22,024 nucleotides of DNA from JAICYJ01 sp035695105 (GTDB lineage Bacteria; Actinomycetota; Thermoleophilia; Gaiellales; JAICJC01), in the NCBI GenBank assembly GCA_035695105.1, contig DASSEV010000041.1, positions 1 to 22,024 on the forward strand, read 5' to 3'. Numbering within the stretch: position 1 is the first letter of the stretch; the number at the start of each line of letters is the position of its first letter. The translations under genes were made by a program, and so were the position numbers. Below the pieces are notes generated by a model that saw only the letters and a list, made by a program, of their open reading frames with translations, did not search any database and was not told the DNA's origin. Below, piece by piece: positions 7,068 to 14,808 of the stretch.

Positions 7068-9140
7068 GTGGCCGCCGACCCGCAGCGACCGCCGCTTCAC
7101 CGGCACGCCGCCCGCGCGGGGGCGGCGCTGGCCGCGCTCGCCGTCGCCGTCCTCGCCATCCGCGCACTGGCCGCGATCGCCCCGCCCGGCGTTGCGCTGC
7201 TGCCGGCTTTCCTGCTGGTACTGCTGGTCCCGGGATTGGCAACGGCACGAATGCTGCGTCTCGACGATGCGCTCGACCCTCTGTTGCTCGGCGTCGGCGC
7301 CATTCCGCTCGGCTGCGCCGCCTGGTGCCTTGCGCTGATGGTGGCGCTGGTGCTCCAGCTTCCCCTGGCCGTTCTGGCCGCTGCCGTCGGCGCCGCCGCG
7401 GCCGTGATCCTGTCGATCCGGCCTGTCGGCAGCCGGCTCGGGGGGAGCCGCTGGACGCTTCCGGCCGTCGCCGGTGGCGGCCTCGCCCTGGCCGTCGCCG
7501 CCTCGCGGTACGAGACCGCCGTCCTGCACGGCGACGGGCTGTTCCACGCCGGCCGGGTGCGCAAGCTGATCGACCTTCCCCACCTGTCGCTCTCTGGCCT
7601 CTCCTCCGTCTGGCACGGGTCGCCGCACGCGGGCTACGTCGTGCCGGCGCTGCATGCGATGGAGGCCGTGGCGGTGCGGATCACCGGCACCGAGCCGTCC
7701 GCCGCGTACTCCAGCCTGGCACCGGCGTGCGCGTTTCTGCTCCCGGCCGCGGCCTTCGGGCTCGGGTCGGTGGCCGCCGGCAGGGCCGCCGGGACCGCCG
7801 TCGCGGTGCTGGCCGCGTGGGATTCGCTCGCGCGCGAGTCGCTGTCGACCATGCAGCAGCCGCCCACCTTCACGTTCTTCGTGCTCGTGCCGGCCACGCT
7901 GGCGCTCCTGCTCGCGGCCTCGCGCTCGCAGTGGGACCGGCGGATGGGCCGGGCGGTGATGCTCGCGGTGTTCTCGGTGGCGGTGATCCACGCCACCTAT
8001 GCCGTGCTGCCACTGGCGTGCATGGTGGCGGTGGTGATCGTCTCGCGGGCCGGCCTGCGAGCCCTGGCCGCATGCATCGCCGTCACCGGCGTGGTGTACG
8101 GAGTGATCTGGGCGGTGGCGCTGCGCGGCGGCACGCCGCAGCCGCAGCCGGCCCAGCCGGCCGGCGTCTTCGTCGAGCGGCACGGCCACCCGATCGTGGC
8201 CGAGGCGAGCTGGATCTTCGACGGGCGGCCGGAGATCGTCCTCGGCGTTCTGGCGGTTGTGCCGCTGCTGCTGCTCTACCGCGGTCGGCACGCGGTGGCG
8301 GCATCGGTTATGGCGGGCGCGCTGGCGCTGTGCTCCTTCCCGGGGATCCCCGCCCTGCTCACGGGCGTATTCGGCATCGGCCAGGTGAAGCGGTTCGGCC
8401 GCGGCGGTCTGCCCTGGGCGCTGACCGCGGCGATCGCGCTCGTGGAGCTCGCGGCGGTGGCCGGACGCCGGGCCGCGCTGGCGGCAGCCGCCGGGATCGC
8501 CCTCGCCTCGCTGCTCTACCAGGCCGTCGTGCCGGAGGGGTGGCTGCTGACGGCGCTGGTCACGATCCTGACGGTCGCCGGCGCCGTGATCGTGATCGTG
8601 TATGCCGTTCGCGCCCGGCCGCTGCGGCTGAACGTCGTCGCGGGCGCCGGGACGGGCACCGCGGTCGTCTTCGCGCTCGCGCTGACGGCCGGCTCCGTGC
8701 GTGCCGAGCACAGCCAGGTGTGGCACGACCTGCGCCACGGCGTCACGGTCACGGACACCCTGCCGCGCGTGCCCGACTCGGTGGTTGCCTACATGCGGGA
8801 GCACGACCAGGCGCCCTTCCCGGTGGTGCTGGCCGAGGCGTACATCGGCTACCAGCTGGCCGGCGAGGCGGACGTGTACCCGGTGGCGCTGCCGCTCGAG
8901 CGGACGCGGGGAGAGCCGCGCAACTCCCCCGGCGCCCGCCGCCGGGCCGTGAACATCGCGCTCGCGCCGGGTGGTTCAGCACAGCTGCGGGCACGCATCT
9001 TCGACCGCTATGACGTCCGCTACGTCGTGGTCAATAGCGACACCACGCCCCGCGCGCAGGCGGCGCTCGCGGGTGACCCTCGCGTGCATCCCGTGCTGCG
9101 CACCGGGCCGTGGACGGTGTACCGCGTCGGCCGGTCTTGA
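7068..9140 (+). CDS. Polytopic membrane protein, GT-C-type glycosyltransferase-like
   Basis: The 690-residue product has about a dozen hydrophobic segments (for example residues 17-60, 70-117, 131-145, and many between 200 and 560) followed by a soluble C-terminal region (about 545-690). After the early helices comes a loop with YETAVLHGDGLFHAGRVRKL (148-167). Its Asp156 and His160 resemble the acidic/His catalytic loop of lipid-linked-sugar-dependent GT-C enzymes and of the DUF6541-like group. The C-terminus (YDVRYVVVNSDTTPRAQAAL and WTVYRV) resembles the tail of such proteins. The sugar donor and acceptor are unknown, so the glycosyltransferase role is a fold-level guess. GTG 7068 is preferred because earlier in-frame sequence runs antisense through the MmcQ-like gene. 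Confidence 0.65.
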   Translation: MAADPQRPPLHRHAARAGAALAALAVAVLAIRALAAIAPPGVALLPAFLLVLLVPGLATARMLRLDDALDPLLLGVGAIPLGCAAWCLALMVALVLQLPLAVLAAAVGAAAAVILSIRPVGSRLGGSRWTLPAVAGGGLALAVAASRYETAVLHGDGLFHAGRVRKLIDLPHLSLSGLSSVWHGSPHAGYVVPALHAMEAVAVRITGTEPSAAYSSLAPACAFLLPAAAFGLGSVAAGRAAGTAVAVLAAWDSLARESLSTMQQPPTFTFFVLVPATLALLLAASRSQWDRRMGRAVMLAVFSVAVIHATYAVLPLACMVAVVIVSRAGLRALAACIAVTGVVYGVIWAVALRGGTPQPQPAQPAGVFVERHGHPIVAEASWIFDGRPEIVLGVLAVVPLLLLYRGRHAVAASVMAGALALCSFPGIPALLTGVFGIGQVKRFGRGGLPWALTAAIALVELAAVAGRRAALAAAAGIALASLLYQAVVPEGWLLTALVTILTVAGAVIVIVYAVRARPLRLNVVAGAGTGTAVVFALALTAGSVRAEHSQVWHDLRHGVTVTDTLPRVPDSVVAYMREHDQAPFPVVLAEAYIGYQLAGEADVYPVALPLERTRGEPRNSPGARRRAVNIALAPGGSAQLRARIFDRYDVRYVVVNSDTTPRAQAALAGDPRVHPVLRTGPWTVYRVGRS

Positions 9141-9165
9141 CACGTTCCGCACGAGTCCGTAGCGT
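9137..9165 (+). promoter_or_regulatory. Sigma-70-type promoter of the Asp-box protein gene
   Basis: A perfect TTGACA -35 (9137-9142) and TAGCGT (9160-9165, TANNNT type) are 17 bases apart. The -35 overlaps the TGA stop of the preceding gene. Transcription would start near 9172, leaving a leader of about 24 bases with GGGGAGGAG before the ATG at 9196. Confidence 0.6.
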
Positions 9166-9195
9166 CGCCCTCGACCACACACCTGGGGAGGAGAC

Positions 9196-10599
9196 ATGCG
9201 GAACCGCAAGGCCATGCCGGCCGTTGCAGCGCTCGTCGTCGCTGCGCTGGCCGTCGCGCTGGCGGTCGGACTGACGCGCGGCGGCGAGCAGGAAGGACTC
9301 GGGAAGGGCGGAGACCCTGACCGCGTCGTCGCGGGCGCCCGCATCGCGGCGTTCCACGGCACCGTCAAGCGCGTCACCACCCAGGCGGCCGCGACGACCA
9401 CCGGGTTCGACTCGGAGCGCCTCTGGAGCACCGGCGACGACTGGGAGCCGGCGGTCGCGGTCGATCCCACCCCCGGGTCGACCTGGGTGTACCAGCTGAC
9501 GACGCGCTACGGCGGTCCGAAGGCCTGCAGCTCCTGCTCCGACCCGGCGATCATCTTTCGCAGCTCGAGCAACGGGGGGACGTCGTGGAGCGCCGACTCC
9601 TATATCTGCGCCTGCAAGAACGTGAAGGCGCAGAACGACCCGCAGATCGCGGTGGCCAACGACGGCACCCTGTACGCGGCGTGGCTGAACGACTACCAGC
9701 CAGGCGTCGTGTTCTCGAAGTCGACAAACCACGGAGTGACGTGGTCGACCCCGGTGTCGGTCGAGGGAAAGAGCCTCAACTTCAGCGACAAGCCGATCCT
9801 CGAGATCTCGCCGACCGGCAAGGACGTGTACATCGCGTTCAACTCGAGCGACAGCTACGTGGTCGCCTCCCACAACTACGGCGCAAGCTGGGGCACCCGC
9901 GTCAAGACCAACAGCGACAGCCTCTACTGGTTCGCGGAGGGCGGCGCGGTCGCTCCTGACGGCACCGTCTACTTCGCCGAGAGCGCCGAGAACCAGTCGG
10001 CGACCGGGCCGGTCAAGCTGGCCGTCCTGCGCTCGACCAACGCGGGCGTGTCGTTCACCACCACCTTCATCGACACGGCCGAGCAGCAGCCCGCCTGCAC
10101 GTCGGCAGGCTGCACGAACGACTTCCTGGGCCCGCAGGCAAGCCTCGCGGTCGACTCGGCCGGCAAGGTGCTGGCCGCGTACTCGCTGGGGACGGTGTCG
10201 GGCGGCCCGAAGGGCCTGTATGTGCGGACGTCGACGAACGGCACCACCTGGAGCGCGCGCCAGCTGCTGAGCGGCACCGGCGACAACGGCTTCCCCGAGG
10301 TGACCCACGGCCCATCGGCCAACGACTTCCGCGTCGCCTGGCAGGACAACCGCAACGGCGCGAACGCGTACAACACCTGGTACACCCGCACGACCGACGG
10401 TGGCAGCACATGGTCGCCGCAGGTGCGCCTGTCCGACCAGGCGTCCGGCGCGCCCTACAAGACGTCGGCCGGCTACGCGTTCCCGTACGGGGACTACTTC
10501 GAGATGGCGACCGCGCCGTCTGGCGTCAACTACCTCGTGTGGGGCGAGGGCATCAGCTACACCGGGCCGGGAGGGAGCTGGTACACGAAGGGCCAGTAG
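9196..10599 (+). CDS. Secreted sialidase-fold (Asp-box/BNR repeat) beta-propeller protein
   Basis: The 467-residue product has an N-terminal signal peptide or anchor (about 1-28, basic RNRK then an Ala/Val-rich core). Six Asp-box-like motifs lie near residues 124-131 (SSNGGTSW), 176-183 (STNHGVTW), 226-232 (HNYGASW), 280-286 (STNAGVSF), 346-352 (STNGTTW) and 399-406 (TTDGGSTW). The regular spacing of about 50-66 residues indicates a six-bladed propeller. Asp-boxes occur in sialidases but also in many glycan-binding or unrelated propellers. I see no secure Arg triad, so enzyme activity is not claimed. Cys pairs 111/114, 138/140 and 301/306 fit an exported protein. It has its own promoter and ribosome site, and no operon partner. 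Confidence 0.75.
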   Translation: MRNRKAMPAVAALVVAALAVALAVGLTRGGEQEGLGKGGDPDRVVAGARIAAFHGTVKRVTTQAAATTTGFDSERLWSTGDDWEPAVAVDPTPGSTWVYQLTTRYGGPKACSSCSDPAIIFRSSSNGGTSWSADSYICACKNVKAQNDPQIAVANDGTLYAAWLNDYQPGVVFSKSTNHGVTWSTPVSVEGKSLNFSDKPILEISPTGKDVYIAFNSSDSYVVASHNYGASWGTRVKTNSDSLYWFAEGGAVAPDGTVYFAESAENQSATGPVKLAVLRSTNAGVSFTTTFIDTAEQQPACTSAGCTNDFLGPQASLAVDSAGKVLAAYSLGTVSGGPKGLYVRTSTNGTTWSARQLLSGTGDNGFPEVTHGPSANDFRVAWQDNRNGANAYNTWYTRTTDGGSTWSPQVRLSDQASGAPYKTSAGYAFPYGDYFEMATAPSGVNYLVWGEGISYTGPGGSWYTKGQ

Positions 10600-10608
10600 C
10601 CCGGTACG

Positions 10609-11673
10609 TCACCCGATGACATCGACGGCAACGCGCTGAACGGCGTTGTTGCCGTATCCACCGACGTTCCAGAGGGGCGCGTCGGGCTGGCGGTTGCCCG
10701 CCTCATCGACGGCGCGGCTGCACAGCTCGGTGCGCCCCTCGCGCTGCGGCGTCCAGTCGAGCGTCCACCGCCGCCAGGCGAACGGGCCGCCGGGCGGGTC
10801 GAGACGGGCGTCCTGCCAGGTGCCGCCCCCGTCCGTGGACACGGCCACCGACGCGATCGGCGCCCAGCCCGACCATGCCCGGCCCTCGAGCTGCACCGCC
10901 TCGCCACGCCGCACGCGACGGTCGCGCGACATGAAGTCCGGAATGCCGGGCGGCACCATCAGCGACCGCGGCGCCATGCGCGTCACGGGCGTGCCGGGAT
11001 CGTCCTCGTCGGTGCGCCACCGGTACGCCTGCGCCTGCTGGTATCCGGCGAACGGCTCGCTGACCGCGGTGATCGACCGCAGCCACTTCACGCTGGTCAT
11101 GCCGTACCAGCCGGGCACGATCAGCCGCAGCGGATAGCCGTGCTGCGGCGGCAGCGGCTCCCCGTTCAGCTCGTAGGCGAGCAGCACGCCGTCCGCCCGC
11201 GCCTGCTCCAGGGTGAGGCTGCGCGCGTACTGGTGTTCCTCGTCACCGCCCTCCATGCCGCGGTCGACGCCCTCGAAGACGAGCTCGACGGCATCCTCGA
11301 GCAGTCCGGCCTCGTCGAGCAGATCCCCGAGCGGAACGCCCGTCCACTCGCCGGTGCCGACCGCCTCGAGCACCCACGGCTGGCTCGTGATGTGCGGCTC
11401 CAGCCCGGCCCGGCCGTTGCCGGCGCACTCCATCGTCACACGCGCCGTCACCGAGCGGCGCCCGCGGAGATCCTCGAGGGTGAGCGACGCCGGGCGCTCG
11501 ACCCGGCCGCCCAGCTCGAGGCGCCAGTCCCGCCCGAGCGCCGGGATGTCGTAGTGGATCAGCAGGTAGTGGAGGCCGACCGGGGTGACGTCGTAGCGCA
11601 GGGCCTCGAGCGGCATCCCGTGGTTGCGCGCGGCCAGCTGCAGCTCCTCACGGCTGATGCCTGCTCCGTCCAC
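10609..11673 (-). CDS. Sulfite oxidase-family molybdopterin oxidoreductase
   Basis: The product (354 residues from GTG 11673) has the sulfite oxidase layout. The Mo-cofactor domain contains the metal-ligand motif TMECAGNGR (Cys83 from this start) and later VLLAYELNGEPLPPQHGYPLRLIVPGWYGMTSVKWL. The C-terminal Ig-like dimerisation domain contains VSTDGGGTWQDARL and a final WNVGGYGNNAVQRVAV. No Tat signal is seen and no heme domain is fused, so the electron acceptor is unknown. The frame is open up to a TTG at 11721, but that TTGACG looks more like a -35 or chance. GTG 11673 has TAGGCT 7 bases upstream, as if leaderless. It may oxidise sulfite or reduce S- or N-oxides, as in the wider family. 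It is transcribed divergently from the MttB-family gene. Confidence 0.85.
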   Translation of the reverse strand: MDGAGISREELQLAARNHGMPLEALRYDVTPVGLHYLLIHYDIPALGRDWRLELGGRVERPASLTLEDLRGRRSVTARVTMECAGNGRAGLEPHITSQPWVLEAVGTGEWTGVPLGDLLDEAGLLEDAVELVFEGVDRGMEGGDEEHQYARSLTLEQARADGVLLAYELNGEPLPPQHGYPLRLIVPGWYGMTSVKWLRSITAVSEPFAGYQQAQAYRWRTDEDDPGTPVTRMAPRSLMVPPGIPDFMSRDRRVRRGEAVQLEGRAWSGWAPIASVAVSTDGGGTWQDARLDPPGGPFAWRRWTLDWTPQREGRTELCSRAVDEAGNRQPDAPLWNVGGYGNNAVQRVAVDVIG

Positions 11674-11680
11674 ACCCGAC

Positions 11681-11686
11681 AGCCTA
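11681..11686 (-). promoter_or_regulatory. Predicted -10 box (TAGGCT) for leaderless molybdoenzyme mRNA
   Basis: On the minus strand TAGGCT ends 7 bases before the GTG at 11673. It is the same hexamer found before the MmcQ-like gene. Confidence 0.35.
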
Positions 11687-11753
11687 CCGGCCCGGTTGCG
11701 CCGGCTCGCGCGAGACGTCAAGCTACGCCGATGCGGGCAGGAGCAGAAGCGTC

Positions 11754-13196
11754 ATGTTCCTGAATCGCATGCCGCGCTTCGAGGTGCTGAGCGCCGAGGC
11801 GCTCGCGACGATCGGCCGGGGGTGGGAGCGGCTGGCGCAGGAGGTCGGCGTCCGCTTCGACCATCCGCGCGCGCTCGAGCTGTTCGCCGAGGCGGACCAG
11901 ACGGTCGACGGGGAGGTCGTCAGGTTCGATCCCGGGTTCCTGCGCGAGCAGGTGGCCCAGGCGCCGGCGCAGTTCACGCTGCATGCGCGCAACCCCGAGC
12001 GGAACCTCTCGATCGGCGGCGAGGCGATGGTGTTCGGCGCGGTCAACGGCCCACCGTTCGTGCGCCTGGACGGGGTGCGCCGGGACGGGACGATGGCCGA
12101 CCTCGAGAATCTCCTGCGCCTGGCGCACATGGCGGACGTGATCGATACACCCGGACGCAACATGCTGGAGCCGGGCGACGTCCCGCTGGACATCCGCCAC
12201 CTGCGGCGCTCGCTTGCCTCGGCGACGCTCACCGACCGCGTCTGGTCGGGAGAGGCATCGTCGGCGGAGGCGGCCGAGGACTGCATCGCCATGGCCGGGA
12301 TCGTCCACGGCGAGGGAGCCGAGGGCCCGGTGATGTTCGCCAACGTCAACGTCAACTCGCCGCTGCACTACGACGTGCGGATGCTGGAGGGGCTCCTGGC
12401 GTACGCAGAGGCCGGGCAGGCGCTGATCGTGACGCCGTTCCTGCTGATGGGGGCGATGGCGCCGGTGACGGCGCCGGCCGCGCTCGTGCAGCAGACGGCC
12501 GAGGCGCTTGCCGGCATCGCCCTCGCGCAGCTCGTGCGCCCGGGGACGCCGTGCGTGATGGGCTCGTTCCTGTCGGCGACCGACATGCAGTCGGGCTCGC
12601 CCGCGTTCGGAGGCCCGGAGTCCGCCTTCGGCCTCTATGCCTCCGGGCAGATCGCGCGCGACCTCGGCCTGCCCTGGCGGTCCGGCGGCGGCACGCTCAC
12701 GGCCAGCCAGACGGTCGACTTCCAGGCCGGGTACGAGGGCTTCAACACGCTCGAGGCGGCGTTCCTCGCCGGCGCGAACGTCTGCTGGCAGTCGGCGGGG
12801 TGGCTCGAGGGCGGCCTGGTCACGTGCTTCGAGAAGTTCGTGGCCGACTGCGAGCTGATCGACCTGCTGCGGGCGCAGTTCACGCCGGTGGAGGTGGACG
12901 AGGCGAGCCTCGCCTTCGACGCGCACGTGGAGGTGGGCCACGGCGGCCACTTCTTCGGAGCGGCGCACACGCTCGAGCGCTTCCGTGAGTGCTTCTGGCG
13001 GCCGACCGTTGCCTCGACCGAGAACATCGACCGGTGGACGCGGAACGGATCGCTCGATCACGAGGCGCGCGCGTCCAAGCGCTGGAAGCAGCTGTTGGAG
13101 GCGTACGAGCGGCCGGCGATCGACGAGGCGGTCGAGGAGGAGCTGGCCGAGTTCGTGCGGCGCCGCGCCGCCGAGCTGGGCGATCCGATCGACTAG
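11754..13196 (+). CDS. MttB-family (trimethylamine/glycine betaine) methyltransferase, non-pyrrolysine
   Basis: The 480-residue product covers the whole MttB superfamily (COG5598) and has its characteristic late motifs: GGGTLTASQTVDFQAGYEGF (311-330), FLAGANVCWQSAGWLEGGL (337-355) and the C-terminal HVEVGHGGHFFGAAHTLERF stretch. Archaeal MttB needs an in-frame amber codon read as pyrrolysine. Here the frame runs to normal length with TAG only at the end, so this is a non-Pyl member like the glycine betaine methyltransferase MtgB. Known members move a methyl from a quaternary amine to a corrinoid protein, but no corrinoid protein or its reactivator lies in the window. AGGAG lies 10 bases before the ATG. 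Its stop overlaps that of the convergent PLP enzyme by 4 bases (CTAG). The neighbouring demethylation genes suggest betaine-type substrates, which is inference. Confidence 0.82.
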   Translation: MFLNRMPRFEVLSAEALATIGRGWERLAQEVGVRFDHPRALELFAEADQTVDGEVVRFDPGFLREQVAQAPAQFTLHARNPERNLSIGGEAMVFGAVNGPPFVRLDGVRRDGTMADLENLLRLAHMADVIDTPGRNMLEPGDVPLDIRHLRRSLASATLTDRVWSGEASSAEAAEDCIAMAGIVHGEGAEGPVMFANVNVNSPLHYDVRMLEGLLAYAEAGQALIVTPFLLMGAMAPVTAPAALVQQTAEALAGIALAQLVRPGTPCVMGSFLSATDMQSGSPAFGGPESAFGLYASGQIARDLGLPWRSGGGTLTASQTVDFQAGYEGFNTLEAAFLAGANVCWQSAGWLEGGLVTCFEKFVADCELIDLLRAQFTPVEVDEASLAFDAHVEVGHGGHFFGAAHTLERFRECFWRPTVASTENIDRWTRNGSLDHEARASKRWKQLLEAYERPAIDEAVEEELAEFVRRRAAELGDPID

Positions 13197-14086
13197 CCAA
13201 AGGTCTCGGGCCGATCCACGGCGCGCCGCCACAGCTCGTCTGCGATGTTCCGCCCCGTCACGAGCAGCACGACGGTTCCCGAGAGGCCGCCGGCCGCGCG
13301 GGCACCGGCGAGCGACGCGGCCGCCGAGCCCTCCACCCGCATTCCCGCCCTGGCGTAGTCCCGGACCGCCTCGGCGATCGCCCGCTCGGACACCTCCACC
13401 ATCTCGTCGGCGGCGGCGAGCAGCGCATCAACGGCCCGCGGGATCGCCACCCGAACCGCCATGCCATCCGCGAAGGTGGCGCTGTCCTCCGATTCGACGA
13501 CGGCGCCGGCCGCAAAGCTCCGGCTCATCACGGGCGCGGCCGCCGCGGCGACGCCGATCCGCCGGACGCCCGGCGCACGCTCCCCGAGGCGCCCGCCCAC
13601 TCCCGCCAGCAACGCGCCGTTGCCAACCGGGACGACCACCGCCTGCGGCGCGACCTCGTCCAGGATCTCGTCCGCGATCGCTCCGTAGGCCTCGTACTGG
13701 AGCGGCTCCGCACCATCCTCGAAGAACGGCAGTCCCTCCGCGCGGGCGTGCTCCATCGCGGCGGCCTTGGCCTCGTCCAGGTCGCTGCCCAAGTCGACCA
13801 GCTCGGCCTCCAGCCGGCGCAGCAGCTCGAGCTTCGGCGGGCTGGTGCCGGCGGGGACGAACACCACGGCACGCACCCCGTTTCGGCGCGCAGCCCAGGC
13901 GGTGGCGGCGCCGTGGTTGCCGGTCGACGCGGTTACCACCGCTCCGTGACCGGCGGCGCGGTACGCCTCGATCACCGGCTCGGCGGCGCGCCACTTGAAC
14001 GCGCCCAGCTCGTGCTCGTCCTCACGCTTGAGTAGGAGCTCCACGCCGGGGAGCCATCCGGCCGGCGCCGGTTCCAGACGGCTCAC
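13193..14086 (-). CDS. PLP-dependent ammonia-lyase-like enzyme (serine/threonine dehydratase type, compact)
   Basis: The 297-residue product is a fold type II PLP enzyme. It shows the Schiff-base lysine in GAFKWRAA (Lys31), the substrate loop TASTGNHG (52-59), the phosphate loop PVGNGALL (153-160), TFADGMAV (204-211) and VEGSAAASLAG (251-261), the order seen in serine/threonine dehydratases. The usual first 30-40 residues (including the TPL motif) are almost absent, since the protein starts about 17 residues before the LLLKRED strand. Upstream sequence in this frame is antisense-free but belongs to the GntR gene. GTG 14086 overlaps the GntR stop (GTGA), so the two genes are co-translated. Next to a glycine-producing pathway, a likely role is conversion of serine to pyruvate and ammonia. 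Other beta-hydroxy or related amino acids are possible. Confidence 0.8.
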   Translation of the reverse strand: MSRLEPAPAGWLPGVELLLKREDEHELGAFKWRAAEPVIEAYRAAGHGAVVTASTGNHGAATAWAARRNGVRAVVFVPAGTSPPKLELLRRLEAELVDLGSDLDEAKAAAMEHARAEGLPFFEDGAEPLQYEAYGAIADEILDEVAPQAVVVPVGNGALLAGVGGRLGERAPGVRRIGVAAAAAPVMSRSFAAGAVVESEDSATFADGMAVRVAIPRAVDALLAAADEMVEVSERAIAEAVRDYARAGMRVEGSAAASLAGARAAGGLSGTVVLLVTGRNIADELWRRAVDRPETFG

Positions 14087-14727
14087 AGAGCGCCGCGCAT
14101 CTCGTCCGCGAACGCGCGCACGTGATCGCGGGCCACGCGGCCCGCTCGCTCGGCATCGCCGTCGTGGATCGCCTCGAGCAGCTCGCAATGCTCGCGCACC
14201 CGCTCCTCGAGCGGGGGCAGGCGGTCCCATGTCAGATGCCAGATGCGCAGCGACATGTTCAGGTAGCGGTCCAGATCCTGCTCGAGGTAGGGATTGCGTG
14301 AGCAGCGGTAGACGAAGCGGTGGACCCGGGCGTCCAGCTCGATCAGCGATCGCTGGCTGGACTCCGCCGACCGCAGCTCCTCGATCAGCCGCGCCGCCGT
14401 CGCACGGTCGTCCTCGTCGCGGAGCCGGGCGGCACGCTCGGCCGCATGCGCCTCGAGCACGGTGCGCACGTCGGTCAGGTCGGTCAGGCTGGTGATGTTG
14501 ATAGCGGCCGCAAACGTGCCGCGCCGCGGGTAGACGACCACCAGCCCCTCCAGCGCCAGGCGGCGGATCGCCTCCCGCACGGGCGTGCGCCCCACCCCGA
14601 GCTCGGCGGTCAGCGACTCCTCGTCGATGGGGGCGCCGGGCGGGATCCGGAGCGCCACCAGCCGGTCGCGGAGGGCGGCGTAGGCCCGGTCGGAGAGGAG
14701 CTCGGATGGAAGTTGCAGCGACGACAT
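14083..14727 (-). CDS. GntR-family transcriptional regulator, FadR/FCD type
   Basis: The 214-residue product has an N-terminal winged helix-turn-helix (about 12-72, with the GntR signature ELGVGRTPVREAIRRLALEGLV and the wing VYPRRGTF). Its all-helical FCD ligand domain (about 80-208) carries Asp132, His136, His180 and His202, placed like the metal-binding residues of FCD proteins that sense carboxylic acids. It is transcribed divergently from the FAD-GcvT/ETF operon and together with the PLP enzyme. The spacer holds two short palindromes, so it probably controls both directions and responds to a pathway carboxylate such as betaine, sarcosine or glycine (inference). The ATG has TATATC at -12 to -7 preceded by TGA (extended -10), so the mRNA is probably leaderless. 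Confidence 0.88.
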   Translation of the reverse strand: MSSLQLPSELLSDRAYAALRDRLVALRIPPGAPIDEESLTAELGVGRTPVREAIRRLALEGLVVVYPRRGTFAAAINITSLTDLTDVRTVLEAHAAERAARLRDEDDRATAARLIEELRSAESSQRSLIELDARVHRFVYRCSRNPYLEQDLDRYLNMSLRIWHLTWDRLPPLEERVREHCELLEAIHDGDAERAGRVARDHVRAFADEMRGAL

Positions 14728-14741
14728 CGCTCTGATATATC
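14713..14741 (+). promoter_or_regulatory. Predicted promoter of the FAD-GcvT/ETF operon
   Basis: TTGCAG (14713-14718) and TATATC (14736-14741) are spaced by 17 bases, with a predicted start near 14748. The -10 is shared, through the palindrome CTGATATATCAG, with the leaderless GntR promoter on the other strand. The -35 lies inside the first codons of the GntR gene. Confidence 0.4.
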
Positions 14742-14756
14742 AGTTGTCTACCAGAC
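14732..14756. promoter_or_regulatory. Operator candidates between the GntR gene and the FAD-GcvT operon
   Basis: Two palindromes lie side by side: CTGATATATCAG (14732-14743, perfect 12 bp) and GTCTACCAGAC (14746-14756, 4-bp arms around ACC). The first covers the -10 boxes of both divergent promoters and the second covers the predicted start of the plus-strand transcript. That placement fits repression by the adjacent FadR-type regulator. The TTGTCTACCA core resembles T-GT-AC-A FadR-family half sites, but with one base fewer between GT and AC. Confidence 0.45.
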
Positions 14757-14808
14757 CGGGAGGACTCCGGCAACACCCGACGCGCCCAGGCGCGGGGAGA
14801 CCGAGCAC

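Noticed and set aside
7041..8804. Long minus-strand open frame (587 codons) opposite the GT-C-like gene
   Set aside because: It is rich in Arg, Gln, His and Gly with no motif, and is incompatible with the clear membrane protein on the plus strand.
11754..13196. Possible pyrrolysine-containing MttB
   Set aside because: No in-frame amber codon occurs before the terminal TAG, the length is complete, and no pyl genes are nearby.
13196..14776. A 527-residue version of the PLP enzyme starting at 14776
   Set aside because: The first 230 residues are the GntR gene in another frame. The GTGA overlap at 14083-14086 gives a natural start.
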